From NCBI GenBank assembly GCA_002189035.1, contig CM007989.1, forward strand, positions 6,801,501 through 6,865,500: 64,000 nt of DNA, written 5' to 3'. The notes beneath the pieces are model-generated. The model did not search any database, had not been told where the DNA came from, and worked only from the letters and a program-made list of their open reading frames with translations. This document shows positions 10,403 to 22,326 of this stretch, in pieces. The stretch is from Utricularia gibba. Taxonomy: Eukaryota > Streptophyta > Magnoliopsida > Lamiales > Lentibulariaceae. How positions within the stretch are numbered: the first letter of the stretch is position 1; every line of letters starts with the position of its first letter. The position numbers and the translations under genes were made by a program.

Positions 10403-13400
10403 ATGGATGATGATGAGTGTGTTGGTGAGGGAGGGAAATACGAGATTATGGGGGTATCGGCAGATTGGCCGTCTGAGGTAGCAGCTTTCGGTGATTATGG
10501 CGGTGGACGAGGAATTGAAAGGGTCACGGTTGGGGAAGAGTCGCAGGACCCGTTAATGGCTTTTGGTTCAGGGATTATGCTGATGATCCTTGGCAAGCTT
10601 GACGCACGCAGCGTGGCACAAGCTCGGCTGGTATGCCGTAAGTGGATGTTTATTGCTTCCTCGGACTATGTTTGGGCTCCAAAGGTTCCAACTTTCTCTC
10701 TCTTGCGCTTTTTTTCTTTTTCGTTCCAATCCTATTCTTTGATATTCCTTTGGCATATTTTGGTTATCCTGCTTTGAATGTTTGTATTCAATTTTGTAAT
10801 TACTATTTACTTCACTTGGTTTGCACATTGGAGGTGTTGAGTTCTGAGTAGGTTCTATGGGAAAGAGTACATTCGACAGATAATTTTAATAAATATGGAG
10901 TGTTTACTACCTTCGGCTGCGAATCGTCTCTGTCTTTTGTGTTGCAATTTTGTGGGTGCCAAGGTGTACTTGTTTGCAGTAAAATCTAAGAATTGTAAAG
11001 TTCATTCGCATTTGAGCATCTAATTGAGGTTATCTAAAGTTCGAGGAGTGAATTTGGAGAATATGTAGCCCGGCTTCTTAGAACAAATATAACAGCGTTA
11101 CAGTTTGAACACTACCTTGGCAATCTTTCGTATTTTTCAATATTTTCTAGTTGCTAGGGGATATTTTTCCCATGTAAGTAGTCAAATAACCTAGTGGCTG
11201 TAAATCTGGATATCCGAAGTATTCTGTACACCTAAAGCACAGCAGGGTACTCCCCTTCTTTCCATTCATTGGAGCGTTTTTGGATTAGTCCTAACATTGA
11301 GGTACCTAATTGCTCTAGATAACAACAATTTAGTGTACATTTTATGTACTCTGGAAGAATGTTTCTGATCAACTGCTCTTTGTTTCTTAAGCATAGGAGG
11401 GTATTCTTGATGCCTTTACTTTTTCTTCCTAGAGGTGCTCTATATCTTCTGGTTCTTTTGCTTCCAATGCATCTCTTTTACATTCCTGTGCATGCACCTG
11501 TTTCAGGATCTCTTTTGTGTGTAGAGAGATTACGTCTTAAATGGTGGTCCGATCCAAAATTTTACCTTCTGTTTCCCTGTGGAGGCAAAGCTGCTATCAT
11601 TTTGTGAAGATGAGGAATTGGATGACAGAGGTTTTGTTAGGTTGATTTGTTTTCATTCTTCTGCAAAAGAAGTTTACTTTGTTATATCCTAAGAGGCTTT
11701 GTACTTCATGTTTAATTTCTTTTAAAGAGCATGTAAACGTGAAAAAGGCAGGTAAATTTAAAATTCATGAGTCAGTTTTACTCCTTGCATTGAAATTGCT
11801 TCGTTTTATTTATGCGCTTGATCATGGAATAATTATGGTGCAAGAGGAGATCTTTTCATCTGTCAACTTGGGTTTTTTTTTTGGTACTTGTCCTTTGCTT
11901 TTAATTTTTACTTCAAGCATCAGAAATGGAAACGTATCAGGTAGAGGGTTCTTACATTAGCGGCATGCTCATATCCCTTTACTTAATGTGGTCGGCGGAT
12001 AAGGCATTGTTACATTGTTTTAATAGCACAATCTGCTTCTGACGCGGCCAGCATATAAGCTGTTATTCCCTCTTGTGTAATGGGAGAGATAGTGCCGTTT
12101 TTGTGCCCAGAATGGAGTTACGATTCTCCATATTTTTGGCTTCAGAAAGTTACCAGTGACTTAACAGTTCCACAGGAGATGAGGCAAAGCAAAGTATATC
12201 TTGCAATCAGCCCCCTTGCAGAAATTACACCTGAACAGATGACTGCTGGTCCAGTCAGCCGTTTTCCAGTTGGAATCACGAAGGCTTGATTATCCTTGGT
12301 GTTTCAGCCGGAAACTGTATGAAGACGATTGGTGCCTATATTTGCCGTGCTTTTGAAATTGAGGATTTCATTGCCAAGGGGCCTGTGAATTGATGGTAAG
12401 TTGATTTTCAGGAGGGAGAAGGACCAGATGCAGTTGTGCGTAAGAGATGGAACAATTTGGTATTTTCCAACGTTAAGTTTAAACGCTTTACAGCGTTGGA
12501 GTAAACACAAGGGTGTGAGAGTGAATTTCCAAATCTGTTTAGGCAACTCCTCTTGAGATGGATATTTTCCGCACGGGCAGATACATGGGATGATCTGTCT
12601 ATCTTGCATGCAGACTTGGTCTTTTTTGTTGGAGGGTGCTTTAAGTGCGAGGGGGATTTATGCTAACAAGGAATCATTTGGGGAACACCTTGGAATATGC
12701 ACGTAGTAGGTAAGTTTCAGTTTCTCAACAGGAGTTACAGCACCGCTGTTCTGGCTGGAGAAACTCGAGGTTTGTCATGAATCCCAAGGCACTGAAAAAA
12801 GCCATCCGTTAGCACTCCTTGCATGTTAATAATGTCACTAGGATTTTGATAATGGAAGAATGTTGTCATGAATCCCTCTGTCAAGTGGAAAAGCGTCTGG
12901 ATATTTGGTTTGTGTGAAGTACCACAAGTACCTACAATTGCAGCGTGTTAAGAGCTGCTGTTTATGCGAGGGATGTGAAGGCCATTTCCCCTGGTTGACG
13001 GAATTGAACCAGAGCTTGCTTTGAAACTGAATGCCATGTGTATACTTATAATATGTTGCTACCTCAGCTACATCATATCCCTGAAGTTCGATTTGTGCGT
13101 AGGTGGTCTTGAGTTCTGTATGAGACTGGGAAAACTGCCAAAAATCGCAGATTGTTGACATTCAATGGATGAGGAATCAGTGTACTATTGGATGAAGAGC
13201 TACGAGCAGAGATGCTCAGGAGCTTAGCGTAGCCTTCCGTTGAATCGTGAAAACCAATACTCTCCCAAGTCAAGGCGTACACAATAATTAAATAGAATGA
13301 AAAACCGAGTTTTAGCTCCTCCGTGGGAACAAGTTTGGGGCTTGGAAAGCTGTGGGTCTTGGAGAACCGCTCTCACTGTTGCTGCTATTCCTTTAATCTT

Positions 13401-15494
13401 CGATTCATTCACAACTGAGATGGGAAGTTACAAGGCTGAAAAGAGAATTACGCCAGCTCATTAAATTAAGGTAACCTCAATGCAGTACTCTAGGCAACAT
13501 ACTAAGGTTGGGGAGAGGCGCACTAGCTTTTGCACAAGGTCATTGAATATGGTCTGCTCAATAAAATAATTAGGTAATAAATCCAACGTTAGCAGCTCCC
13601 ATTCTGTCTTTGAAACACCTAAGCTAGTTGTCCAGGGTCACATCCAATGGTCTACATGGTTATTAAGGAGAAACTCGTCCTCTAAAGCATCAGAAAGGTG
13701 GAGCACGTTGATAGAATCAGACTAAAGACATTATTATGTCCGAATTCAACTGATTACAATAACCCATTTAGCTTGAATCTAACGGCTTGTTGCATCAGGT
13801 TCATATCAACCCCACATAACTGAAAATTTGCATGTTTTTTCCTAGTGAAATTTTCTTACAGTATTGGAGTCGTGCATCACAAATTTATGGTAATTCATAA
13901 TGTGCAGCTGAGCTCCCAAAGGTGTTATTTTTCTAGTATCCAGATGAAAACAACGATTTTTTTTCCTTTTTTCTTTGGTTTCTTAGACAAGTCAAAAAGG
14001 TGTTTATTGTTTTGGAAAAGCCATAATGAAGAATGTTGATAAATTTACTTTTAGTACATTCTAGTTCATAATAATCTGCTTTTGTTGAATGTACCTACTA
14101 GCCTCTCGTTAAAGTGGATTACTTACAGTGTTTATCATGATCATCCTACTGTTTGCAGTGTGATGATTTATGGTCTGGAAAGGCTTACATACCTCAGGAG
14201 TCAAAAGAAAGGGGGATTCCAAAGTTTTCTGCTTACTTGCACTCTGTCGTGGATGGCAAACGAGTAATACATCCTTCAATAATGTTTTTACTGGTCAAAA
14301 AAGGTATTTAATTATTTTCTTGTATCAGACCAGGATACAGCAGCGGGACCTCTGTGACCATGTATGGGATTTCCATTTCAATGAGGTATATACTACTGCA
14401 TTTCCATTTTGTTTCAATATGGCTTTTGTTGAAGCATAAATGCAAGGGTTATGTCGCCCCTGACATTGGAATTTAGTCCATCAAACAATGTACTCTCTTC
14501 ATTTGGATGTCACCTGCCGCATTCTTATATTGACCAGAAGTCTTTAAGTTTATATTAATATGAGTCAAGTCAGCTTGCGTGTTCAGTTATTTATTTCGTT
14601 CTTGCGTCTCATATCAAGCACTCAGAAGTCGTTAAATTTATATTTATCAGAATCAAGTCAGCTTTCCTGTTCATTTTTATTTATACAATTGCTGTATCTC
14701 ATTCGATTGCCAATATCAAGGACTTACAAAGAAAGGGGGTGTCCCGGGAAGAATAAGCTCTCTTTTGTTGGAAATCATGTGCAACGTTTTATACTAAAGC
14801 CTGCCTTTTTTATTCATCTGTCATTGCCTCGTCTTAGAAATGCTTTACCTATGAGAGGCTTCGGAATCATGCAGCTTATGTGTGTGCTCCTCCACTGCTG
14901 CTAGGAAAACTTCTCGTGTGAGGATTAGATTATGTGATTAAGTGGATACTGGTTTATAAATCCATGTTAACCCATAGAAAACATTATCCCAAATTCCTGA
15001 GGCAAATGCAGAAACGAGTTTCAGATCTACCTCCTAGTTTGCCTGAGGCAACCCTGAGGAGTTCTTAGAAATCTGAAACTTTTGTTTGTTGAATGGATGA
15101 AATCATGTTGGCCACCCACGCAAATAGTTTCTGATGGATGTTCCTCTTGTCCTCCTCCACTCAGGATGCCCCTGACTACTGGAAAAGTCTGGATCCGTAC
15201 TGGACTGGGGCAGGTAGCCCAATGAAGCGTTATTTCCAAATAGATGGTAGCATAACCGCCGACCCGGATGACAGGGTGTGGGGTGGCCATGAATCATGCT
15301 ACACCGTAGTCACAGGTTTGCTGCATGATGGCACCATGAGGGAGCACTACGTTCGAATCAACAGGTGGTTAAAGCTGTCTGTGCGCAGAAGAGAAGACTG
15401 GGGCTGGGAGTTGTATTCCAGTCTCTGCTCCTACAACAGCCTCCCAGATGCTGGAAAGGTAGAAGCTGCCGGTCCATCCTCCCCAGGATTCTAG
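10403..15494 (+). CDS. F-box protein with conserved uncharacterised C-terminal domain
   Basis: Four exons: 10403-10684, 14159-14263, 14329-14385 and 15165-15494, all joining in phase 0, for 257 aa. An F-box-like segment lies at about residues 50-94, ending in the typical LVCRKWMFIASSDYVW. Exon 2 continues CDDLWSGKAYIPQESKERG, exon 3 gives QQRDLCDHVWDFHFNE, and exon 4 a compact domain with DAPDYWKSLDPYWTG, MKRYFQIDGSITADPDD and WGGHESCYTVVTG. F-box proteins are substrate adaptors of SCF ubiquitin ligases; the C-terminal part is not an LRR, Kelch, PP2 or TUB domain and I do not know its ligand. Intron 1 is 3,474 bp, far longer than any other intron here. The start is the first in-frame ATG; the frame is open further upstream but without an ATG. 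Confidence 0.82.
10685..14158 (+). other. 3.5 kb first intron of the F-box gene
   Basis: Bounded by AAG|GTTCCA and TTTGCAG|TGTGAT. It contains several short open frames on both strands, none resembling a known family, and no clear transposon termini or polyprotein motifs. Base composition at 12,050-13,450 is closer to exonic (less A/T-rich) than the rest, so a decayed insertion or a non-coding transcript is possible. I cannot assign anything in it. Confidence 0.55.
14535..14710 (+). repeat. Diverged tandem duplication, about 88 bp period
   Basis: In intron 3 of the F-box gene, the unit beginning CAGAAGTCTTTAAGTTTAT (14535) recurs at 14623 as CAGAAGTCGTTAAATTTAT. Both copies go on with a near-identical CAAGTCAGCTT and a later TCTCAT. 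The two copies differ by substitutions and small indels, so the duplication is not recent. Confidence 0.7.
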
Positions 15495-18103
15495 ACCAGA
15501 GTTCAGCAGTTTTTGCTTTTCCTCTGTGTGCTGTCTCTTTTGTTGACTTTTATGTTACTTGAGTACTCCTCCAGTTTGTGCGGCGGCACCTGGGTTTTGT
15601 TCCATTCAGCGCTTACTGCCAGAGCTAATGTTCCATGCAGTCTTCGCTGAAGAATTTCGGTTCTTGTGCATTGTTCTCATAGTGAAACATTCAACCATCG
15701 CCTTTATGAAGGTAACTGACTCCACAAGTAAGCTAACTAATCGTCGAAGCCAACAATGAACTAATTGGGATGCGTTTGGGTGCTGAAGATCACTAAAAAC
15801 TGTAACTCGAATGTGGGTTTTAAGTGCTGCTCTGCAAAATGAAAGGAGGTCGAATGCTAGATTTCTCGAACTGGAAAATCTGATCAGAAGGTGAAGCTCT
15901 ACTAAACACAACCTTCTGTCAGCTCCTTGTCGAAAAAAGTCTCTATCCACGATAAATAATGCCTAGTCTTTTTGTGGGAAATGTTCTGTCCTAACAACCA
16001 CCTACCCCCTAAATCCTTCATCCTGCGGTTACTGCACCTACTGCACAATCCTACATGATCACAGTTAAAACTATATTCCATAAGTGTTCTTCACAAGTAT
16101 AGTTGCTGCAAATAACTTGGTCTCCTTTTTCACGAGCAGAAGAAACAATAAAACCTACACCAAGTCCCACCTTTTCCCACACAAATCCACCATACCAAAA
16201 AGTTCATGTCCATTCAAGAAAAAAATCAAGTTGTAAATGCAGAAAAAAACCCACATCGAAACATTTCTCTTGCACGTGTTCATTCTATCTAGAATCCATA
16301 GCATGTGAACTAAGCTACGGCAAAGAAAGAGACAGATCGTGCACTCTTCTGGGTCACAAGAAACAACCTTTCATAGAATGCAAAACAAACAATCACGATA
16401 ACCAAATCATGCATCTTCTTGATGTCCGTCGAAGCAACACCAACAAGCTACACATGTTCCCAAAATATGGGACCAGAGAATCACGAAGCATGTTTTCAAT
16501 TTTGCTACCAATGGAAGGACTCAGTTGGAAACATTCACGAATGACATTATAGCATATTTCCACATCCTATAAGAATTATTTCTCACTTGCTTACTCAAAT
16601 TACGACTTAAAAAGCTCCTCCTAATCTATCCAAAGCATACAATGACCTATCAGCAACACGGGCATCATTAACTATAGTGCAGAGTGACTTGGACTTATTC
16701 TACCCCATCCGTACAAGGAAGATCAAATTTAATGATCATGTTGCTCTTCCGCAATAATTGCCTTTTTAATAAGCAGTATTTTTTTCCCTTTTCTAATCTT
16801 CCTAAAGTGCCTGAATTACTTAACCATTTGGCCACCGTTCTGCAGGCAATGATATGGTTTATAATATGATGTACAGCTCATGTACGCATCCCTAAAATAT
16901 GTTTCACACTGCGTAGTCAAAACGCATCAACCATCAATCCAAGGAAAATAGGTACGGTGGTGATGCGGCGGCTTTTTGGGTTCAAAACGGCTATTTCTCG
17001 TGTTTTGATACTTGATCATCATGTCGAGAATGCGATGATAACAACAAAATGCATTCATAGGAAAGCTAGTCTTTACTAGGCCTGGACGGCAAATAGATAC
17101 CTGATTTTTTTAGAGGCTGAACCCGAAATACCAAGAGCCGCAACCTGCTTCCCCAAACTCCAGCCCTTTTTATCCCTATCTCAAAAAGAAGATAAAACAA
17201 CTGAGGCTTCCGAACATCAAAACAAAGAAAAGGAAGAAGAAATGATTGCAAGTATCTTGCAAACAAACAAACTTCCCAAATAGGTTCCCTACACTACACC
17301 ATATGAATGACCACTCTCACCCTTCCAACACAAACGTTTCTTGTTTTCTCATCGTCACGAATCACACACATTCAACGCAACATCACTCCATTTCGAAAAA
17401 AACAGAACAAAACTAAGACCTTAAGCAAGAAAAAGTACCGTTTCTTCAAACGCTCAGAGCGGATAGGGTTCCGATGAAGAACAATAAGAAGACGCGGGAG
17501 TGACCTTCCTGGGGAGCAAAATATCAGAGTTCCTTTATCGCATCGGGATCGCCAATTTTCTAGTGCCGCGAGTCCTCCCATATCGTCAATATTACTAAAA
17601 TAATTCAATTTTTAATTATTAAATACTTATTGAATATATAATATTCATTATAGCATATCCCATATCATCAAGATATACTTAACCAATTGAACACGATATA
17701 TAGACTTCTAAAATTCATAAATTTTTGAATTAATTATTTTTATATGTGAATTATGTATTATTAAACAAAGAATTTGTAGATATTTTATTGATTAAAGAAA
17801 TCACTTTCTAGTTTTCTATATTCAAAATAGCAATTGGAAGATATTTATCCTGCGGATGCGGCCGCCGCAAATGGAAGCCGACAAGATCAGTTGCGCTGTG
17901 AGAAGATATTTATGTCAATACTCTGAACTGTCATTACATTACGCACGATTCCTCTACTCATCCTTAGAAAAAAACATACATATCTTCTCTAGAACTCCTT
18001 TTGGATTTTGTAGGGATTCTCTGGAGTCTGATTAACAGGGAGAATGCACAAAGTCCGAGAGGAAGATGTACGGAAGGGCAAGTTCAGTAACCCTTATGGG
18101 TGG
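15495..18103. other. 2.6 kb with no recognised gene; possible minus-strand non-coding transcript
   Basis: The first few hundred bases should be the F-box 3' UTR. From about 17,590 down to 15,950 the minus strand has a leader-like GC-balanced start with pyrimidine-rich tracts, and moderate composition throughout. The longest open frames (149 codons on plus at 16103, 114 on minus) have no recognisable domain. A mature-microRNA scan by eye against the common conserved plant families found nothing. The part at 17,610-17,830 is A/T-rich. Confidence 0.4.
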
Positions 18104-20251
18104 CTATGGTGCCATGACACCTTCCAGTGTGTGGTACAGAGAATCTGCCAAGTCGACTTTGAACAGAATAGCTTTCAGTGTTTGCATCACGTCATATGTT
18201 GGATCAAGCTTGCGCTGCCAACCCTGTAAAATGTACAGCACTTGCTAAACTGCATGATTTTTGTAGGCATGCACTCTGCTCTTCGAGACATTACTTACCT
18301 CTAACACCATGGTTGTGACAATTACAGCACAGATATTGCCATCTATGTTTACTTTGTGGCGCCGGACTTGCTCCAGCAATTGTTGCATGCAATCACTGGG
18401 ATGGACGAAGCCAGCTTCGATGGAGTTCCAAGCCTTAAAAGTTACGTCCACTTCCTAAATGATTCAAGTATGAGACTAAATTTTAAGAGGAGAGGAGAGG
18501 TTTCAAACCAACAAAATCAACCACCTTTATGAAAGCCTCTGGAGATGGACAGTTCTGATCATCGGATAACTTCAATGTGCATTCTGCTGCTGTTCTACCA
18601 TCACGGAGGGCCACCGCCTTGAAGAATTTCAGTAGATTGTTTCGGTCCTTTTTGGAAAGTTCAGCTGTCATCCCAACATCAAGTAGGATGATGCTTGGTT
18701 TTGAATTAAACAGGGGTTTTCCGGAACCTCTGTTCTTCAATTCTTTGACAAGGATGTTTCCTGGATGCAAGTCGGCATGAATGAAATTATCCACCTGAAA
18801 ATTGGAAACATTAAGTGCAACATATTCTTAAGGAACGAGGAAGTTGCTTCTGCCATTGTGATCATTCCAGTTCGTGAAAAAAACCTTGAGTCATATTCAA
18901 GACATGTAATGAAAGTGATCTATTCACGTACAACAAGAATTGTTGTATTATTATGAGCACAAGCACCTCCTCTGACAGTACTAAAAAATCTGGTAAATAA
19001 TCAAAACGTTACCAGAAGCATCTTCAGAAGTGTGGTAGTCCCAATATGAGCTAGTGCAGTTTTGACTTGGCCCTGCCCTTCAAATTTGTCAACATAATAG
19101 AGGATACTAGATCCGCTCTCATATGATTCAACCAAAACAGCAGGATGCACAAGGGGATAAATTGGCTTTGGAAACGATACATCTTTTGAGTGACGGAAAT
19201 TGTAGATGAAACGGCTCAAGTTAGCTGCTTCCCTAGCAAGGTCAACCTGTGACATCATAAAAACTGCAAACTGTTGTGCGCTTTCATCCAACCTTAACCA
19301 TTTCAAATTAGGGATGTATCTCGAATATTTTGCAAATAGATTAATGAGAACAAAATCTCTGTGGATTGCTTCTCTAACACCTGGATGTCTAACTTTAACT
19401 GCAACAATATGCTTCGCCTGCTGTCCATGATGTCTTGATCTTAGTGTAGCTTTATGAACTTGAGCTATGCTTCCTGATGCCACAGGTTCTTCTTCAAACT
19501 GGTCAAAAAGTTCACCAAGCTCATGCCCGAATGCTTTCTCAATTGTGCTTTTTGTATACGAGAAGCTATGAGCGGGTGCTTTAGAGTGAAGTTGGCAAAG
19601 CTCATTACAAAGATCCTTCGGGAACAGATCAGGCCTTGCTGCAGCCCATTGGCCCCATTTGATAAACGCAGGACCAGCTTTTTCTAATGTTACACGGACA
19701 CTACGTATCCATGACCTCCTGAACTCAATGCTCAGGGAATCAGCAAATGGAGCCATTAATATGCAAGGAGAAAACAAAAATGCCAGGTACAAGGCTCTCA
19801 CAATCAATCTCAAACCCTCGAGGATAGAATGCAAAACCCGCACCACATAAAACTGCTGATCGTTAGGATGTCTGTAGAATATATTCTTCGGAAAATAATC
19901 TGCCTGAGCATAAGTTCCTTCATTCCATGCTAGTTCTCCAATGATAAGAGCTAGAATGCCAGGTGCTACCAGGTGCGAACGAGTTAAAGAAAGGCTCACG
20001 GCACAAGCCATCCTACTTATCGGTGGCAAAGTTGGTTTGTTGTGACAATACATTTCAGAAAACCATCTCCAAACGGCTTTAACAGGATAAGAAAGTCTGT
20101 AACTTGTATACGAAACATGAATGGCCCTTAGTCCACTGTTTTTCAGTAACCCTTTAACATTACGTGACATATGTGAAGAACATCCTCCACCACGAACAAT
20201 GCAGTATGAGTGAAGGAATTTCGCAGAAGATGACGCCTGATTATGCATCAT
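18104..20251 (-). CDS. ABC1/UbiB-type atypical kinase, probably mitochondrial
   Basis: Four exons on the minus strand: 19013-20251, 18525-18794, 18299-18454 and 18104-18223; all joins are phase 0, giving 594 aa. Hallmarks of the ABC1 (ADCK/UbiB) family are present. The KxGQ motif is in AFIKWGQWAAARPDLFP (about residue 195). The alanine-rich-loop region is EPVASGSIAQVHKA. IVAVKVRHPGV holds the ATP-binding lysine. The catalytic loop is NFIHADLHPGNILVK, and the metal site is ILLDVGMTAEL in place of DFG. The C-terminal block is VRRHKVNIDGNICAVIVTTMVLEGWQ, shown here in part. Plant ABC1K proteins act in plastid prenylquinone metabolism or mitochondrial coenzyme Q biosynthesis; the KWGQWAA form and the basic, Ser-rich N-terminus (MMHNQASSSAKFLHSY) suggest the mitochondrial group. 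The frame is open upstream to 20293 but lacks an ATG, so MMHN is taken as the start; a leader intron is likely. Confidence 0.9.
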
Positions 20252-20344
20252 CTTATTGCAGAGACTCCTCCAATGTTTGGAGGACCGTGCCACCCGCCTC
20301 GAGCAGTCATTTGAAAAAAACCTGCACTTTACATAATGGTATTA

Positions 20345-22320
20345 TATCTTAAATCCATATAAAAAGAAAATCTCAAAATTAGCACATTGGTGTCGACACA
20401 AATTCTCCGGCTCAATGCAACAATGACCATCAAATCCAGAAAATTATCTTAAGATAGATAAGATGTTCCCAGCAGCATGTAGTTTCGTTAAACTCAGGTA
20501 ATCCTCCATAGTTGACTGACTAACTGACTGACCTCATCGCTTCAGCAATCTCTACTCTACTACCAAATACCAAAACATCAACACAAAAAAAAAATCGAAC
20601 ATAGAACCTTGAATAAGCCATGAGATCGCGAAATTGAGACAATGGTGCGCCGACGAACAGGAATAACAAGCATTCATCTTAGCGTGGATTACGACAACAT
20701 ATTCCTGCGAAAGTAAGTCTCAAAGACCTCGAGCATCGTCCGATTAGAGGCTTCGGGAAGCCGATCGCGTTTTCCCGCAAGTGACAGCTGCGTGTCGACG
20801 GTGTGGCGACGAAGGAATCGCATAACAAATATGAAATATTCCGATCAGGAACCGATTAAAAAAAATCTGACGGTTGGATCTCATTCTTCTTCCATCAAGA
20901 AGACGCTGCCACGTGGTATCAATACTCAGAATACTTTCCATCTCCAGAAGGTGCCGTGGCCCGTAACAAGCCGTTACCAGAGCCCATTATAAAGCCCCAT
21001 TTTATTATTGGGCCTTCAATACGTTCACGCAATATTTTAAAAATAAGTTAAGATCCATCATCAATTTTGAGTGAATTTTCTTATAATAAATCAAATCAAA
21101 TTCATTATTTTTGATTATTCTTATAATTTAATTTACTAAATAATTAAATATAAATATACATATATTTGAAAAACATCATAACTCAAAATAAAATAAAAAT
21201 ATTTATCAAAGATTTTTAAATTTTCAAAATATTTAAAAACATATAATATAATTTAATATTAAATAATATTTAAAAAACATCATTCCACCCTTACCTCGAT
21301 AAATTCATTGTGGTATTCATTGATAATATTCTAATATATTCCCCTAATTTGAACATCAACCATTAGCACTTATCCAAAACCTTTGAATTGTGTGAGAAAC
21401 GACTCTATGCCAAACGGATAAAGTGTGAGTTCTTCCTCTCTAGTGTGTTAATTATGTCCAATAGAGACTTGTGTTTCATCATAAGGTTATGGATAATATT
21501 ACAATAAACCTTAGATACGAAATTAATTACAATTAAACTGTTTTATACCATGCACCCTTCGAATAGTAGATTAAATTTCTTTAAATTGTAGTTGAACTAT
21601 TTTGAATCATGAATCGTTTTTACGATTTTTTTAACCAAAAATAGAAATTATTAAAACGAACAATTTAAATTAAATTGAATTCAATCAGAATCTTAGGTTT
21701 TAGAGCATGGGTGGGGGGAAGGCCCCCACCAACACATGATTTGGTTTGACTTGAGAAAATTGTAGCAAGTAGCGAGTGGTTGAGCCTAAAACAGCGATAG
21801 CAATGCAAAATGTATTAAACAAATTCTCATGATGAAGTCAAATGAAAATATTTTTATTTTTTTTTCATATTTTGGTAGTTTCAATGTAATTTAAAATATT
21901 ATTATATTATAAAAAAGAGATTGTATGAATATGTTTATTGGAATAAAAATATCATTTTTATTTGGCAGTTATTTATGTATTAAAATGGTAGTAAAATTGT
22001 ACGTAATTGCGGGTGCCTTTTTCATTAAATGGAACGTTGAAGGGATTACGCGCCTTTCCCATGTTGGTGATTCAGGGAGGAGTCAAGTCACGGCGAAGTC
22101 CTCTGTTTTGATTGAATTTTCCCCGCGTAGTTTCAGTGACGGGTTCTCGAGCTTCTGGAATCGCTCCTCGTTTCTCTTCCCCTGGTTTTTGCCTTCTTCT
22201 GCACGTGTGACCACAGCTTTGCTTGTTTTGTAGTTATTCTACACTATTTGTCGCTTGTTCTGTTCTTTTCTTCCCGGTGGAGCACAAAAACGACACTTTT
22301 TTAGAAGTGGATCTTGTTGA
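20345..22320. other. Divergent intergenic region between ABC1K and DGK
   Basis: The ABC1K leader and promoter probably occupy about 20,250-20,990, which is less A/T-rich. The stretch 21,000-21,950 is very A/T-rich and featureless except for a perfect 8-bp GGTGGGGG/CCCCCACC inverted repeat at 21,710-21,730. The stretch 22,020-22,320 looks like the 5' leader of the DGK gene. No coding exon was found. Confidence 0.55.
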
Positions 22321-22326
22321 GGGAAG

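Noticed and set aside
12080-12289. 69-codon frame in the F-box first intron
   Set aside because: No recognised motif, no matching splice phase with the F-box exons.
16103-16552. 149-codon plus-strand open frame
   Set aside because: Composition is not protein-like, no domain is visible, and no family matched by eye.
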